DNA of 29,141 bases. Source: CAYVUI01 sp964454745. GTDB taxonomy: Bacteria > Planctomycetota > Phycisphaerae > Sedimentisphaerales > Anaerohalosphaeraceae. The notes beneath the pieces were generated by a model. That model searched no databases. It was not told the DNA's origin and worked only from the letters and a program-made list of their open reading frames with translations. Position numbers and translations under genes: made by a program. Where the stretch lies: contig CAYVUI010000056.1 in NCBI GenBank assembly GCA_964454745.1, positions 1 to 29,141 on the forward strand, given 5' to 3'. Numbering within the stretch: the first letter of the stretch is position 1; each line of letters opens with the position of its first letter. Shown in pieces: positions 22,258 to 29,141 of this stretch.

Positions 22258-22893
22258 TCAGGAAGACGATTTTTTGCGGCACAGGGCCATAGTCCAGACT
22301 CGCATGGGCTTTTTGGACTCGATAATGTCGAAATACTCGGATACGAGCTTCAGGAATTCGCGGCTGGACCAGTGCTGGATGTGGCCGGGGGTGTTGCCTG
22401 CTTCGAGGATGTTTTTTGCACAGCAGATGTTCATGAGCCGCCAGAGCGGTTCGCGGGGGACGCTGAGCAGGCAGTACTTCTCGGTGACCGAGACGAGCTT
22501 TTCCAGTGCCGCCGCGGGGTCTTCGAGGTGTTCGAGCACTTCACAGCAGACGATCAGGTCGGCTTTTTCGTAATGGGAGATATCGTAGATGCTCTTTTCG
22601 TAGAATTCGATATCATGGCTGGAGGCGTTTTGCCGGGCCAGTTCGATGACCTGGGCGGAGAGATCGCAGCCTTTGATTTCATTGGCAATATCGAGAGAAT
22701 GGAGGAAATTGGTCAGGTGCCCTTCGCCGCAGCCGATTTCGCTGATACTGCGGATTTCGGGCCGCAGCGGGTCGAGCAGTTTCTCAATATCGCTGACGAA
22801 GGTATTGAGATACAGCCTGCACGAGAGTTTCTGCTTGTTGTACTTTTCGTCCCAGTTGCCTACCGGTATTCCGTTTTCAATCATCTGCGGCAT
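22258..22893 (-). CDS. Class I SAM-dependent methyltransferase
   Basis: The product has 211 residues. The Rossmann methyltransferase motif I is SEIGCGEGHLTNFL at about residues 51-64. An acidic residue follows in GCDLSAQVIELAR, then motif IV-like ADLIVCCEVLEHLEDPAAAL at about 111-130, and YCLLSVPREPLWRL. This suits a small UbiG/Methyltransf_11-type enzyme. The acceptor is not evident. The sequence SVPREPLW followed by GHIQHWSSREF resembles methyltransferases found near glycosyltransferases and lipid-modification genes. The membrane protein gene follows 11 bases downstream, and a PHP-GT4 gene diverges upstream, so a role in envelope glycan or lipid modification is possible but inferred. Confidence 0.87.
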   Translation of the reverse strand: MPQMIENGIPVGNWDEKYNKQKLSCRLYLNTFVSDIEKLLDPLRPEIRSISEIGCGEGHLTNFLHSLDIANEIKGCDLSAQVIELARQNASSHDIEFYEKSIYDISHYEKADLIVCCEVLEHLEDPAAALEKLVSVTEKYCLLSVPREPLWRLMNICCAKNILEAGNTPGHIQHWSSREFLKLVSEYFDIIESKKPMRVWTMALCRKKSSS

Positions 22894-23054
22894 TCGTCGC
22901 GGCCCTGTTTTGTTAGTGTTCTGTTAGTATGCATAATATCATACAGGATTTGGGGATAATATACACGTTTTTGTTTTAAGATTCAGGTATTTTTCTGTTA
23001 AGATACTGGATATTTCTATTTTCAATGTTCGATTTGTTTGTTGGTGAGTGGAAG

Positions 23055-25565
23055 ATGAAAGTTGACCTTCATGTACATTCGGAGTTTTCGAGGCGGCCTT
23101 CGACGTGGCTGTTAAAAAAGGTAGGCTGCGCGGAGTCTTATACGGACCCGCTGAGTCTTTATAATATCGCTAAGCAAAAGGGCATGGCGGCGGTTACGAT
23201 TACGGACCACAACTGCATAGACGGCTGCCGGGAGATTTCGCATCTGCCCGATACGTTTGTCGGGTGTGAGGCGACGTCGTATTTTCCCGAGGACGGTACA
23301 AAGGTGCATATCCTGGTGTACCGGATTTCGGAGCATCAGTTTGACCGGATCGAGGAGCTTCGTGAGAATATTTACGACCTGACGAAGTACCTGCGCGAGC
23401 AGAAGATTTTTCACGCGATGTCGCACCCGTTTTACAAGGTCAACGATTCATTCGATATCGAGCATTTTGAAAAGTGCCTGCTGCTTCTGGGCTGTTTTGA
23501 GATCAACGGCGATATCGACCCCGAGACCAACGCGATTTTGAAGGCGACGCTTGCGGCGCTGACGCCCGAGGCGATTGAGGCGATGGCCAATGAGTATAAC
23601 ATTGAGCCGTACGGACCCGATGCGCATATCAAGCGGTATGTCGGCGGTTCGGACGATCACAGTTCGCTGACGATTGCGTATACGAATACGCAGGTGCCGG
23701 GGGCGAAAAATATCGACCAGCTTTTTGAAGGGCTCTGGGCCGGGAATGTCAAAATCAATGTCCCACATCCGGGTGTGCCGCTGACGTTCGCGCATAACAT
23801 TTACGGTGTGGCGTATCAGTATTACAACAAGAATTTCAATATCGGCAAGCACCATGAGCGTTCGGTACTGATCCGGTTTTTGGACCGGATGCTTCAGTCA
23901 CGGCCGGTGGCCCACAAGAAGATCTGGAACCGGATGTATTACCACTGGCGGCGCAGGCGGCATCGCAAGATGAACGCCAGCCAGAAATCCTCGATTACGC
24001 AGCTTTTGCAGCATGAGGCGCAGAAGCTGATCGAGTCGGATAAAGGGCTGCGGTCGGTGCTGCACCTGGGGCATCAGATGAGCAAGAAGCCCGATCAGCA
24101 CTGGTACCGTTTTGTCAATTCGATCTCGAACCGGATGCTGGCTCATTTAGGCTCGCATATCGCGTCGCAGATTTCGGGGGGCAACCCGTTTGATATTTTC
24201 CATACGCTCGGTTCGGCGGGGGCGCTGTACACGCTTTTGGCGCCGTATTTTGTGTCGTATACGATGTACATGAGCTGCCGGCGGTTCGCGGAGGAAGCGG
24301 CGCGCAAGGCGGGGGTTTCGCACGATGCACTGGATGCCGAACGGCTCAAGGTGGCGCATTTTACCGATACGTTCCATGAGATCAACGGCGTGGCGCGGAT
24401 GCTGCAGGAAGAGCTGGCCATGGCGCAGTTGATGGGCAAGGAGCTGATGATGGTGACCTGCCCGTCGGACGACGAGAAGGCGGCGCCGGTGGCGGGTCTG
24501 CGGTATTTTGATCCTGTGGCAGTGCATTCGCTGCCGGAGTACCCGGAGGTGAAGGTGACGGTTCCGCCGCTTCTGGATATGCTCAAGTTCTGTTACGAGC
24601 AGAATTTCAGCCACATCCATGCGGCGACGCCGGGGCTGTTGGGGCTCTCGGCGATTGTGATCTCGAAGGTGCTCAAATTGCCGCTGTATACGACGTATCA
24701 TACGTCGATTCCGCAGTACGCGCGGTACCTGACCGGTGACAGCGGGGTGGAGGATTTGGCGTGGCGGTATATCCTGTGGTTCTACGATCAGTCGGATGTG
24801 ATTTTCTGTCCGTCGCATTCGACGGGTAACGAGCTGATCTCGAAGGGAATTGCAGAGGCGAAGATCCGGATCATCCCGCGGGGTGTGGATACCAAGCTGT
24901 TTAAGCCGGAGAACAAATGTGATACGCTGAGCCTGCCGGCAGGGACCAAGCTGCTGTACCTGGGACGGGTATCGAAGGAAAAAGATCTGCCGCTGTTGGC
25001 CAATGCCTTCAAGCAGCTTACCGGCAAGCATCCGGATGTGCATTTGGTGGTGGTCGGCGACGGGCCGTATTTGGAGGAGATGAAGCAGGAGCTAAAGGGG
25101 TATCCGTGCGTATTTACCGGGTATTTGACGGGCGAGGAGCTGACCGGTGTGTTTACCGAGTGCGACCTGTTCGTGTTCCCCAGTACGACCGATACGTTTG
25201 GTAACGTGGTGCTCGAGGCGCAGGCGTCGGGTTTGCCGATTGTGGTTTCGGACAAGGGCGGGCCGTGCGAGAACCTCGTGCCCGGGCAGACGGGGCTGAT
25301 CGTGGAGGGCAATAACGAAAAGGCGTTTCTCGATGCGATGCTGTGGATGCTCGAGGACCGTGATCGGCTGGCGCAGATGGGCAAAAACGCGTACGATTAT
25401 GCCTCCGGGCGGGATTATCACAAGGCGTTTGAGGAATACTGGCAATTGTACCACGCGACCGAGGAAATGGACAAGGAGCCTGAGACGGCGGCCGAGAAAA
25501 ACGGGGCAGGGGGTTTTGGCTTGATCGGCCCGGACCTGGAATCGGTATTTACCGAGAAGATGTAG
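23055..25565 (+). CDS. PHP domain-GT4 glycosyltransferase fusion
   Basis: I chose the ATG at 23055, which follows GGTGAGTGGAAG and opens directly on the PHP motif; the ATG at 23025 has no ribosome-binding site. The product has 836 residues. Residues 1-215 are a PHP-type metallohydrolase domain: DLHVHSE (H6, H8), TITDHN (D51, H52), Glu72, His85, HAMSHP (H120, H124) and GGSDDHSS (D201, H202), the expected metal ligands. About 220-430 is an Arg/His-rich helical linker. From about 435 a GT4 glycosyltransferase begins (HFTDTFHEINGVARML). It includes IIPRGVDTKLFKP, LLYLGRVSKEKDLPLL and DTFGNVVLEAQASGLPIVVS, the pattern of MgtA/SqdX-like lipid or glycan glycosyltransferases. PHP domains hydrolyse phosphoesters, so it may couple phosphate removal to sugar transfer. 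Two TM-like stretches are not obvious; it is probably membrane-associated or cytoplasmic. Confidence 0.88.
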   Translation: MKVDLHVHSEFSRRPSTWLLKKVGCAESYTDPLSLYNIAKQKGMAAVTITDHNCIDGCREISHLPDTFVGCEATSYFPEDGTKVHILVYRISEHQFDRIEELRENIYDLTKYLREQKIFHAMSHPFYKVNDSFDIEHFEKCLLLLGCFEINGDIDPETNAILKATLAALTPEAIEAMANEYNIEPYGPDAHIKRYVGGSDDHSSLTIAYTNTQVPGAKNIDQLFEGLWAGNVKINVPHPGVPLTFAHNIYGVAYQYYNKNFNIGKHHERSVLIRFLDRMLQSRPVAHKKIWNRMYYHWRRRRHRKMNASQKSSITQLLQHEAQKLIESDKGLRSVLHLGHQMSKKPDQHWYRFVNSISNRMLAHLGSHIASQISGGNPFDIFHTLGSAGALYTLLAPYFVSYTMYMSCRRFAEEAARKAGVSHDALDAERLKVAHFTDTFHEINGVARMLQEELAMAQLMGKELMMVTCPSDDEKAAPVAGLRYFDPVAVHSLPEYPEVKVTVPPLLDMLKFCYEQNFSHIHAATPGLLGLSAIVISKVLKLPLYTTYHTSIPQYARYLTGDSGVEDLAWRYILWFYDQSDVIFCPSHSTGNELISKGIAEAKIRIIPRGVDTKLFKPENKCDTLSLPAGTKLLYLGRVSKEKDLPLLANAFKQLTGKHPDVHLVVVGDGPYLEEMKQELKGYPCVFTGYLTGEELTGVFTECDLFVFPSTTDTFGNVVLEAQASGLPIVVSDKGGPCENLVPGQTGLIVEGNNEKAFLDAMLWMLEDRDRLAQMGKNAYDYASGRDYHKAFEEYWQLYHATEEMDKEPETAAEKNGAGGFGLIGPDLESVFTEKM

Positions 25566-25651
25566 GGGAAGAATAACATGCGTTTCTTCCGATGGCTTTG
25601 ACGGAAATCAACGATATCCTGCGAAGCAATAATAGTGGAAGGGAAATAGAT

Positions 25652-26602
25652 ATGGGATGTCATAATAAACTGAAGCTATTTCTAGCCATTTTTGTTGTTT
25701 TTGAATTTTCAGGTGTCGTTAAAGCGGCTAAAATAACAATAACCGCAAAAAATAACACAATTAAAATTGGCGAACCTTTAATATTAGATGTAACTTACAC
25801 CTTTAGCACGCCCCAACTCAACTCATCTTCAGGGGAAATAGCCACTTCTATTGTATATGAAAATCTGCTTCTTCAAGTAGAAAACATGGCTAAAGATGAA
25901 GAGAAAATGATATATATACCTAAAATTAGTATTTTTCAAAATGATTCTCAAGGTTTAATATATAGTGGAGAAGTATTTATATGGTACAATACTAAAGAGT
26001 CAAGCATTGCATTTGATTCAGTGGGTTTATATCTTATCACTTTACTCGCCGATCAGAAACTAATGTCAAATGCTTTGTCACTAATGGTTATTGCGGCATC
26101 AGTTGAAGAACAACAAGCTCTATCTGAATTGTCTGATCCAAATGATTGTGTTTTTCTGTGTTACGGTGTGTCAAAAAAGTCACAAAAGCCCAAAAGATAT
26201 GCTGCGCTGGATTATATTGTCGAAGAATACCCAACCACCTTAATCGCAAAATGGTCCGCTGCTCGACTTGGATTAGAATATTTTAGGGGATTACAACAAA
26301 AATATCCAAGCAATGAAAAGTTTAGAAAATTGCTGAGACAGGATCAAATGCAGGAGCCGCTTTTTGTGAAAGCATATCAGTACTTAGTGCAGGGTGCTTT
26401 TTTGCCCGATGATTTTCCAATAAGAAGAGAAGTATTGCTGGACCTGTCTGTTGCAGAGTTCATTAAAGATGATTTCGCGAAAGCAACTACATTTTTAGAT
26501 GAACTTGCGACAAAATACCCAAATAGTGAGTATGGAAAAAGGGCAGTAGAAGCAAAAAATGAATTAAAAGAATTAAAGATAAAAGAACAGGGCCAACAGT
26601 AG
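25652..26602 (+). CDS. Secreted protein with C-terminal TPR-like repeats
   Basis: The product has 316 residues from the ATG at 25652, preceded by GGAAGGGAA; an ORF extension to 25592 has no such site. A signal peptide covers about residues 1-25 (FLAIFVVFEFSGVVKA). Residues 26-145 are beta-rich (ITITAKNNTIKIGEPLILDV), resembling an immunoglobulin-like domain. The C-terminal half is helical, with a TPR-like end (FLDELATKYPNSEYGKRAVE) similar to the YfiO/BamD style of repeats. No catalytic motif is seen. The gene is much more AT-rich than the GT gene before it and pairs with the next AT-rich secreted gene 27 bases downstream, so the two are probably one transcript. Confidence 0.75.
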   Translation: MGCHNKLKLFLAIFVVFEFSGVVKAAKITITAKNNTIKIGEPLILDVTYTFSTPQLNSSSGEIATSIVYENLLLQVENMAKDEEKMIYIPKISIFQNDSQGLIYSGEVFIWYNTKESSIAFDSVGLYLITLLADQKLMSNALSLMVIAASVEEQQALSELSDPNDCVFLCYGVSKKSQKPKRYAALDYIVEEYPTTLIAKWSAARLGLEYFRGLQQKYPSNEKFRKLLRQDQMQEPLFVKAYQYLVQGAFLPDDFPIRREVLLDLSVAEFIKDDFAKATTFLDELATKYPNSEYGKRAVEAKNELKELKIKEQGQQ

Positions 26603-26629
26603 AATCATACTTTTTTCTAAGGGTATACT

Positions 26630-27502
26630 ATGAATATAGATATAGAGAGAAGATTATTCACAGTAATGCTAATTTCATTATGTATGATAGCTCAAGTGTC
26701 GTATTGTAGTTGTTCAGATGGGTGGAGTCTCAAGGAAGATGTATTAAAAAGTAAAGGTTTTTCAGTAGAAACAAAAGAAGATCTGATAAAGGCTTCTAAA
26801 AATGGTAATTATGTAATACGATATATGGCATTGCAACTTTTAGAAAAAAAATATGGCAAGTTAGCAATCCCTGGTCTAAAAGAATCAATAAACGATTCAC
26901 ATGTAAAAGTTCGACTTATAGCTGCAAAGCTATTGGCTGGTCATAATGATAAATCTGGGCTGCAACGGATGCAGCAGGACTTTCAAGAGCTAGTGCCTCG
27001 CGGTGGAGCTGCGGAGCCAAATGATCCAGCCATCCTTCACGATACAAATAAGCTTGAAAGGTGGAAAGGGGAAAGAATGGTCAGGGTAAAAAGAGCCCTT
27101 GAGGTAGGTTCAGTTCTGATTGATTTAGGAGATTTGCGAGCTTATGATTTGGCTGCTGCAGAAGGTATGTTAAGTAAATATGCCGGAACTCGTCGACAGG
27201 CTATTGAAATATTATTCAAAGTCGCGCAAGCTGACGAGGCTGCTCTCTCGGAAAAAGGATTAGATCCTTTGGCTGTTATTATTGCCATAACACAAAATGA
27301 AACTAGTGATTCATTATTAAGAGCGATAAGTCAAAGAGCACACGAGCTTGAACCCTCTAAAGCTCTGATCATATTGGAAGAAGTAAATAATTCGGAATAT
27401 ATAAGTCAGATCGACAAAGAGATAAACACAAGGCGTATAAAAAAAATTAAGAGTCAACCCGAAGATTCTACGTTTGAAATCAAGGTCATCCTACAGGATT
27501 GA
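26630..27502 (+). CDS. Secreted HEAT-repeat-like protein
   Basis: The 290-residue product starts with a short charged segment and a signal-like hydrophobic stretch (FTVMLISLCMIAQVSYC), which may be a lipoprotein or signal peptide. HEAT-type helical pairs follow: NYVIRYMALQLLEKKYGKLA then HVKVRLIAAKLLAGHND, and a later TRRQAIEILFKVAQAD. The fold suggests protein binding. I see no enzyme motif. It is AT-rich and lies 27 bases after the TPR-like gene, so co-transcription is likely. It shares the secreted HEAT theme with the gene at 14325-15911, but the sequences are not obvious close paralogs. Confidence 0.72.
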   Translation: MNIDIERRLFTVMLISLCMIAQVSYCSCSDGWSLKEDVLKSKGFSVETKEDLIKASKNGNYVIRYMALQLLEKKYGKLAIPGLKESINDSHVKVRLIAAKLLAGHNDKSGLQRMQQDFQELVPRGGAAEPNDPAILHDTNKLERWKGERMVRVKRALEVGSVLIDLGDLRAYDLAAAEGMLSKYAGTRRQAIEILFKVAQADEAALSEKGLDPLAVIIAITQNETSDSLLRAISQRAHELEPSKALIILEEVNNSEYISQIDKEINTRRIKKIKSQPEDSTFEIKVILQD

Positions 27503-27518
27503 CACCAGCATTTTCGTC

Positions 27519-27546
27519 TTGACAGGATTCGGAAATAGCGTATAAT
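27519..27546 (+). promoter_or_regulatory. Promoter of the vapBC operon
   Basis: Consensus TTGACA (27519-27524) and TATAAT (27541-27546) with a 16-base spacer, about 35 bases upstream of vapB. Confidence 0.85.
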
Positions 27547-27551
27547 AAGTG

Positions 27552-27567
27552 CATGTACACATACATG
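27552..27567. promoter_or_regulatory. Palindromic operator of vapBC
   Basis: CATGTA-CACA-TACATG is a perfect inverted repeat just downstream of the -10 box and directly before the ribosome-binding site, the usual place for autorepression by a VapBC complex. Confidence 0.65.
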
Positions 27568-27580
27568 TCAGGAGTCCTAT

Positions 27581-27808
27581 ATGGCGACGAAAACGATTAC
27601 GATTGATATTGAAGCGTACAATAAATTAAAGGCTGTCAAGCAGGAAAAAGAGTCGTTCAGCCAGGTGATTAAGCGTGTGGTGGCCAGCCCGGTGGATATG
27701 AAACTATTCCGCCGCCTTGTATCAAAAAGCCATTTCAGTGAGGAGACCACGCGGGCGATTGAGCAACAGGTTGCTGACAGAAAGAAGAAATCCAAAAGGA
27801 GGCGTTAA
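27581..27808 (+). CDS. vapB: VapB-type antitoxin
   Basis: The 75-residue product begins MATKTITIDIEAYNKLKAVK and then ESFSQVIKRV, the pattern of the PF02697 (DUF217) antitoxin family, which binds DNA with its N-terminal ribbon-helix-helix-like part and neutralises a PIN toxin with its C-terminus. The tail is very basic (KKKSKRRR), which is unusual and may assist DNA binding or toxin docking. The ATG follows AGGAG. The stop overlaps the toxin start by one base, a typical coupled arrangement. A palindrome and a consensus promoter lie upstream. Confidence 0.85.
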   Translation: MATKTITIDIEAYNKLKAVKQEKESFSQVIKRVVASPVDMKLFRRLVSKSHFSEETTRAIEQQVADRKKKSKRRR

Positions 27809-28215
27809 TGGCCTGCCTTGACACGACGGTTTTGATAGACCTGGCCGGGAACAAGACGACTCACAGGGCAAAGGCACTGGCAAAGATTGAAGAGATCAGC
27901 CGGCGAAAAGAGGCCCTGTTTACTACCCGATTTAACCTTGCGGAACTTTATGTCGGCGCGGCAAGATCCTCAAAACAGGCAAAGGAAGAAAAGATCATCC
28001 AGGATCTGCTTGGGTTTATGCAGGTACTTGAATTTGATGACCGGGCAGCACGTTTTTTTGGGGAAATTACCGCGTATTTACAAGTACAGGGCAAACCTTC
28101 GGGGGATATGGATGTGCTGATAGCTGCTGTTTGCCTGGCTGGCGGACAGAGCCTTGTCACGAGAAATATCCGCCATTATGAAAACATCCCTAATCTTGTT
28201 GTAGAGGATTATTGA
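27808..28215 (+). CDS. vapC: VapC-type PIN-domain ribonuclease toxin
   Basis: The 135-residue product is a normal-length PIN toxin. The four acidic residues of the active site are recognisable: Asp5 in CLDTTVLID, Glu46 in NLAELYVGA, Asp99 in SGDMDVLIAA with Asp101 as neighbour, and a late acidic or Asn position in VTRNIRHYENI. The Mg-dependent RNase activity is the family expectation; the RNA target is unknown. It is translated directly after vapB (start overlapping the stop, AGGAGG upstream). Confidence 0.9.
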   Translation: MACLDTTVLIDLAGNKTTHRAKALAKIEEISRRKEALFTTRFNLAELYVGAARSSKQAKEEKIIQDLLGFMQVLEFDDRAARFFGEITAYLQVQGKPSGDMDVLIAAVCLAGGQSLVTRNIRHYENIPNLVVEDY

Positions 28216-28359
28216 ATATTATCAGACCGGGTTTGAGTTCCGTGTTGGGGAAATTTATGGGACTTTTTTGGGGATTTTTCTGGCCGGATTTGGACATCGG
28301 GCGGGTGTTTCTTAGACTTTATAGTCCTTTATCGCGGATTTGGGGTGGAACAGCAAAAA

Positions 28360-28380
28360 AAGGTACCTGCCCCCTTTATT
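28360..28380 (+). repeat. GGTACCTGCCCCC motif, copy 3
   Basis: An A-run, then GGTACCTGCCCCCTTTATTT. It differs from the copies at 14291-14311 and 17384-17404 by one base (GCC for GAC). Here it lies alone, without the rest of flank A. Confidence 0.6.
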
Positions 28381-28489
28381 TTGTAGGGCTTTTCAGTGTT
28401 AATAAGGGGGGTCTGTTGGAAAAAACAGCAAAAAAATTGCCCATAAGTTATTATATTACAAGTAGATAGGGTGATATCGGGTATTTTTC

Positions 28490-28518
28490 TTGGTCCGGGA
28501 GGGCATTTCGGGTATAAT
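28490..28518 (+). promoter_or_regulatory. Promoter of the 31-codon ORF
   Basis: TTGGTC (28490-28495), a 17-base spacer, and consensus TATAAT (28513-28518), 77 bases before the small ORF. Confidence 0.65.
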
Positions 28519-28557
28519 ACGGTCGTTAGATAAAGGTTTTTTTGTACCCCATGGGGG

Positions 28558-28574
28558 GCGATAGTGGTTATCGC
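28558..28574 (+). promoter_or_regulatory. Hairpin in the 5' UTR of the small ORF
   Basis: GCGATA-GTGGT-TATCGC is a six-pair hairpin just before the ribosome-binding site GGAAGGAG, so it could affect translation. It matches no riboswitch I recognise. Confidence 0.45.
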
Positions 28575-28595
28575 TATTTGGGGAAGGAGTGATGT

Positions 28596-28691
28596 ATGAA
28601 GCAGTTTTACAACAAATTCTGGATCCCGTTTACGGTCAGTAAAAAGAAAATTCTGATCCTGGCAATTGCCAGCTACATAGCACTTTGCTAA
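28596..28691 (+). CDS. Possible 31-residue hydrophobic small protein
   Basis: An ORF of 31 codons follows GGAAGGAG (28583-28590) with a seven-base gap before ATG. The peptide is MKQFYNKFWIPFTVSKKK followed by ILILAIASYIALC, so it has a basic/aromatic head and a hydrophobic tail ending in cysteine, like a small membrane protein. A second ATG four bases upstream in another frame gives only 16 residues. The unit has its own promoter-like sequence, a UTR hairpin and a strong terminator 31 bases after the stop. No family is recognised. Without conservation data it may also be a non-coding RNA gene. Confidence 0.5.
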   Translation: MKQFYNKFWIPFTVSKKKILILAIASYIALC

Positions 28692-28722
28692 GTGATCCGA
28701 GAATGGATCAACCCAAAAAGGC

Positions 28723-28753
28723 AGAGCCGGCCCACGACGCCGGCTCTTTTTTT
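28723..28753 (+). terminator. Strong Rho-independent terminator
   Basis: AGAGCCGGC (28723-28731) pairs perfectly with GCCGGCTCT (28739-28747), followed by seven T. Confidence 0.88.
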
Positions 28754-28855
28754 GCGCATTTTGGCCGGGTCCGATAACGGCCGGGGCTGGCCTGGCGGCT
28801 GTTTTTGCCTTTTGAGCCTTCGGCTCGGGCACTTTGGGGACAAGCCCAAAGTGGT

Positions 28856-28877
28856 GGAAACGGCCTTCGGCCGATGC
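28856..28877 (+). repeat. Dispersed hairpin repeat R2, copy 5
   Basis: GGAAACGGCCTTCGGCCGAT, a CGGCC-TTC-GGCCG hairpin of the R2 family. Confidence 0.6.
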
Positions 28878-29003
28878 TTATATATTAGATTCAATAGCAG
28901 GTTGGCTGGTTCGCTGTGATTTGAGGCGTGCAGGTTTTGGGGGTTTGAATGGGGATTTATTGGTTCTGCGAACCGGGGCGATTTGGTTTGGCACCCAAAT
29001 CGG

Positions 29004-29023
29004 TGGAATGGCCTTCGGCCATG
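29004..29023 (+). repeat. Dispersed hairpin repeat R2, copy 6
   Basis: GGAATGGCCTTCGGCCATGC, a TGGCC-TTC-GGCCA hairpin. Its upstream CGGTGGAAT context parallels the copy at 28856-28877. Confidence 0.6.
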
Positions 29024-29141
29024 CTCTTATAACCAGCGTGGGCAAGAAAGTAGAGAGTGGAAAGTAGAGCGGGTCTTGCGACCGGGGAATGATTGACAAG
29101 GGGCCCATTTTGCACTAAGGTAGTCTGGGTAATCAAGCTGC

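Larger units (their letters stand above)
28216..28595. other. Intergenic region between vapC and the small ORF
   Basis: Contains the third GGTACCTGCCCCC motif (28360-28380), a promoter-like pair at 28490-28518 and a 5' UTR hairpin at 28558-28574. An ORF at 28212-28469 crosses the repeat and looks non-coding. Confidence 0.6.
28692..29141. other. Repeat-rich region after the small ORF
   Basis: No gene is supported. It holds a strong terminator, a GAGCCTTCGGCTCG hairpin near 28814, R2 hairpins at 28856-28877 and 29004-29023, and an AGTAGAGAGTGGAAAGTAGAG tract near 29050. ORFs through it are short and lack ribosome-binding sites. Confidence 0.65.

Noticed and set aside
28212..28469. Plus-strand ORF of 85 residues after vapC
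   Set aside because: It overlaps the end of vapC, includes the GGTACC repeat, and has no ribosome-binding site of its own.

Overview
The window looks like chromosomal DNA of an anaerobic or marine planctomycete of the Phycisphaerae/Sedimentisphaerales type. This rests on several traits seen together: PEP-CTERM exosortase substrates, a pseudopilin with an H-X9-DG-like C-terminus, an ECF sigma factor carrying a long C-terminal extension, a secreted protein with SUMF1, beta-helix, LamG and dockerin-like segments, an FG-GAP/ASPIC-UnbV protein, and many short palindromic dispersed repeats between genes. No 16S gene or other taxonomic marker is present, so the assignment is inference.

Layout. 1-2134: an AT-rich secreted coiled-coil gene (613-1413) lies between two arrays of near-palindromic TACAA-NN-GTA-like sites, and a run of hairpins follows it. 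2135-6969: an ECF sigma factor with a predicted membrane/extracytoplasmic extension, then a 976-residue secreted multidomain protein. 6970-8234: repeat-rich DNA carrying a GxxExxY gene and, just upstream, the 3' remnant of a second copy in the same flanking repeats. 8235-12431: a pseudopilin, a MntP-type Mn exporter, a 55-residue lipoprotein, a rhodanese, a MazG-like pyrophosphohydrolase, a PEP-CTERM protein (minus) and a DUF378 membrane protein. 12502-19699: a long minus-strand block with nadB, a secreted HEAT-repeat protein, a small membrane protein, a DUF2284 cysteine-rich protein, a multi-pass membrane protein and an FG-GAP/ASPIC protein, followed by a second PEP-CTERM protein (19878-20591). 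20933-25565: a lipid-anchored MsrB, a methyltransferase/membrane-protein pair (minus) and a PHP-GT4 fusion. 25652-28215: two AT-rich secreted proteins and a VapBC toxin-antitoxin pair. 28216-29141: mostly non-coding DNA holding a promoter, a 31-codon ORF and a strong terminator, then more dispersed repeats.

The most unusual structure is in the minus-strand block. Two unrelated genes, the HEAT protein at 14325-15911 and the membrane protein at 17399-18082, are bracketed by the same two flanking sequences. One is about 175 bp and the other about 60 bp. Each flank carries a near-consensus TTGAC(C/T)-16-TATAAT promoter, and the larger one also carries a hairpin and a GGTACCTGACCCC motif. It looks like two direct-repeat 'frames' with different cargo. 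Other notable structures are the two operator-like arrays near the start, the GxxExxY unit with a collapsed tandem copy, the membrane-linked sigma factor, and the stand-alone 31-residue ORF.
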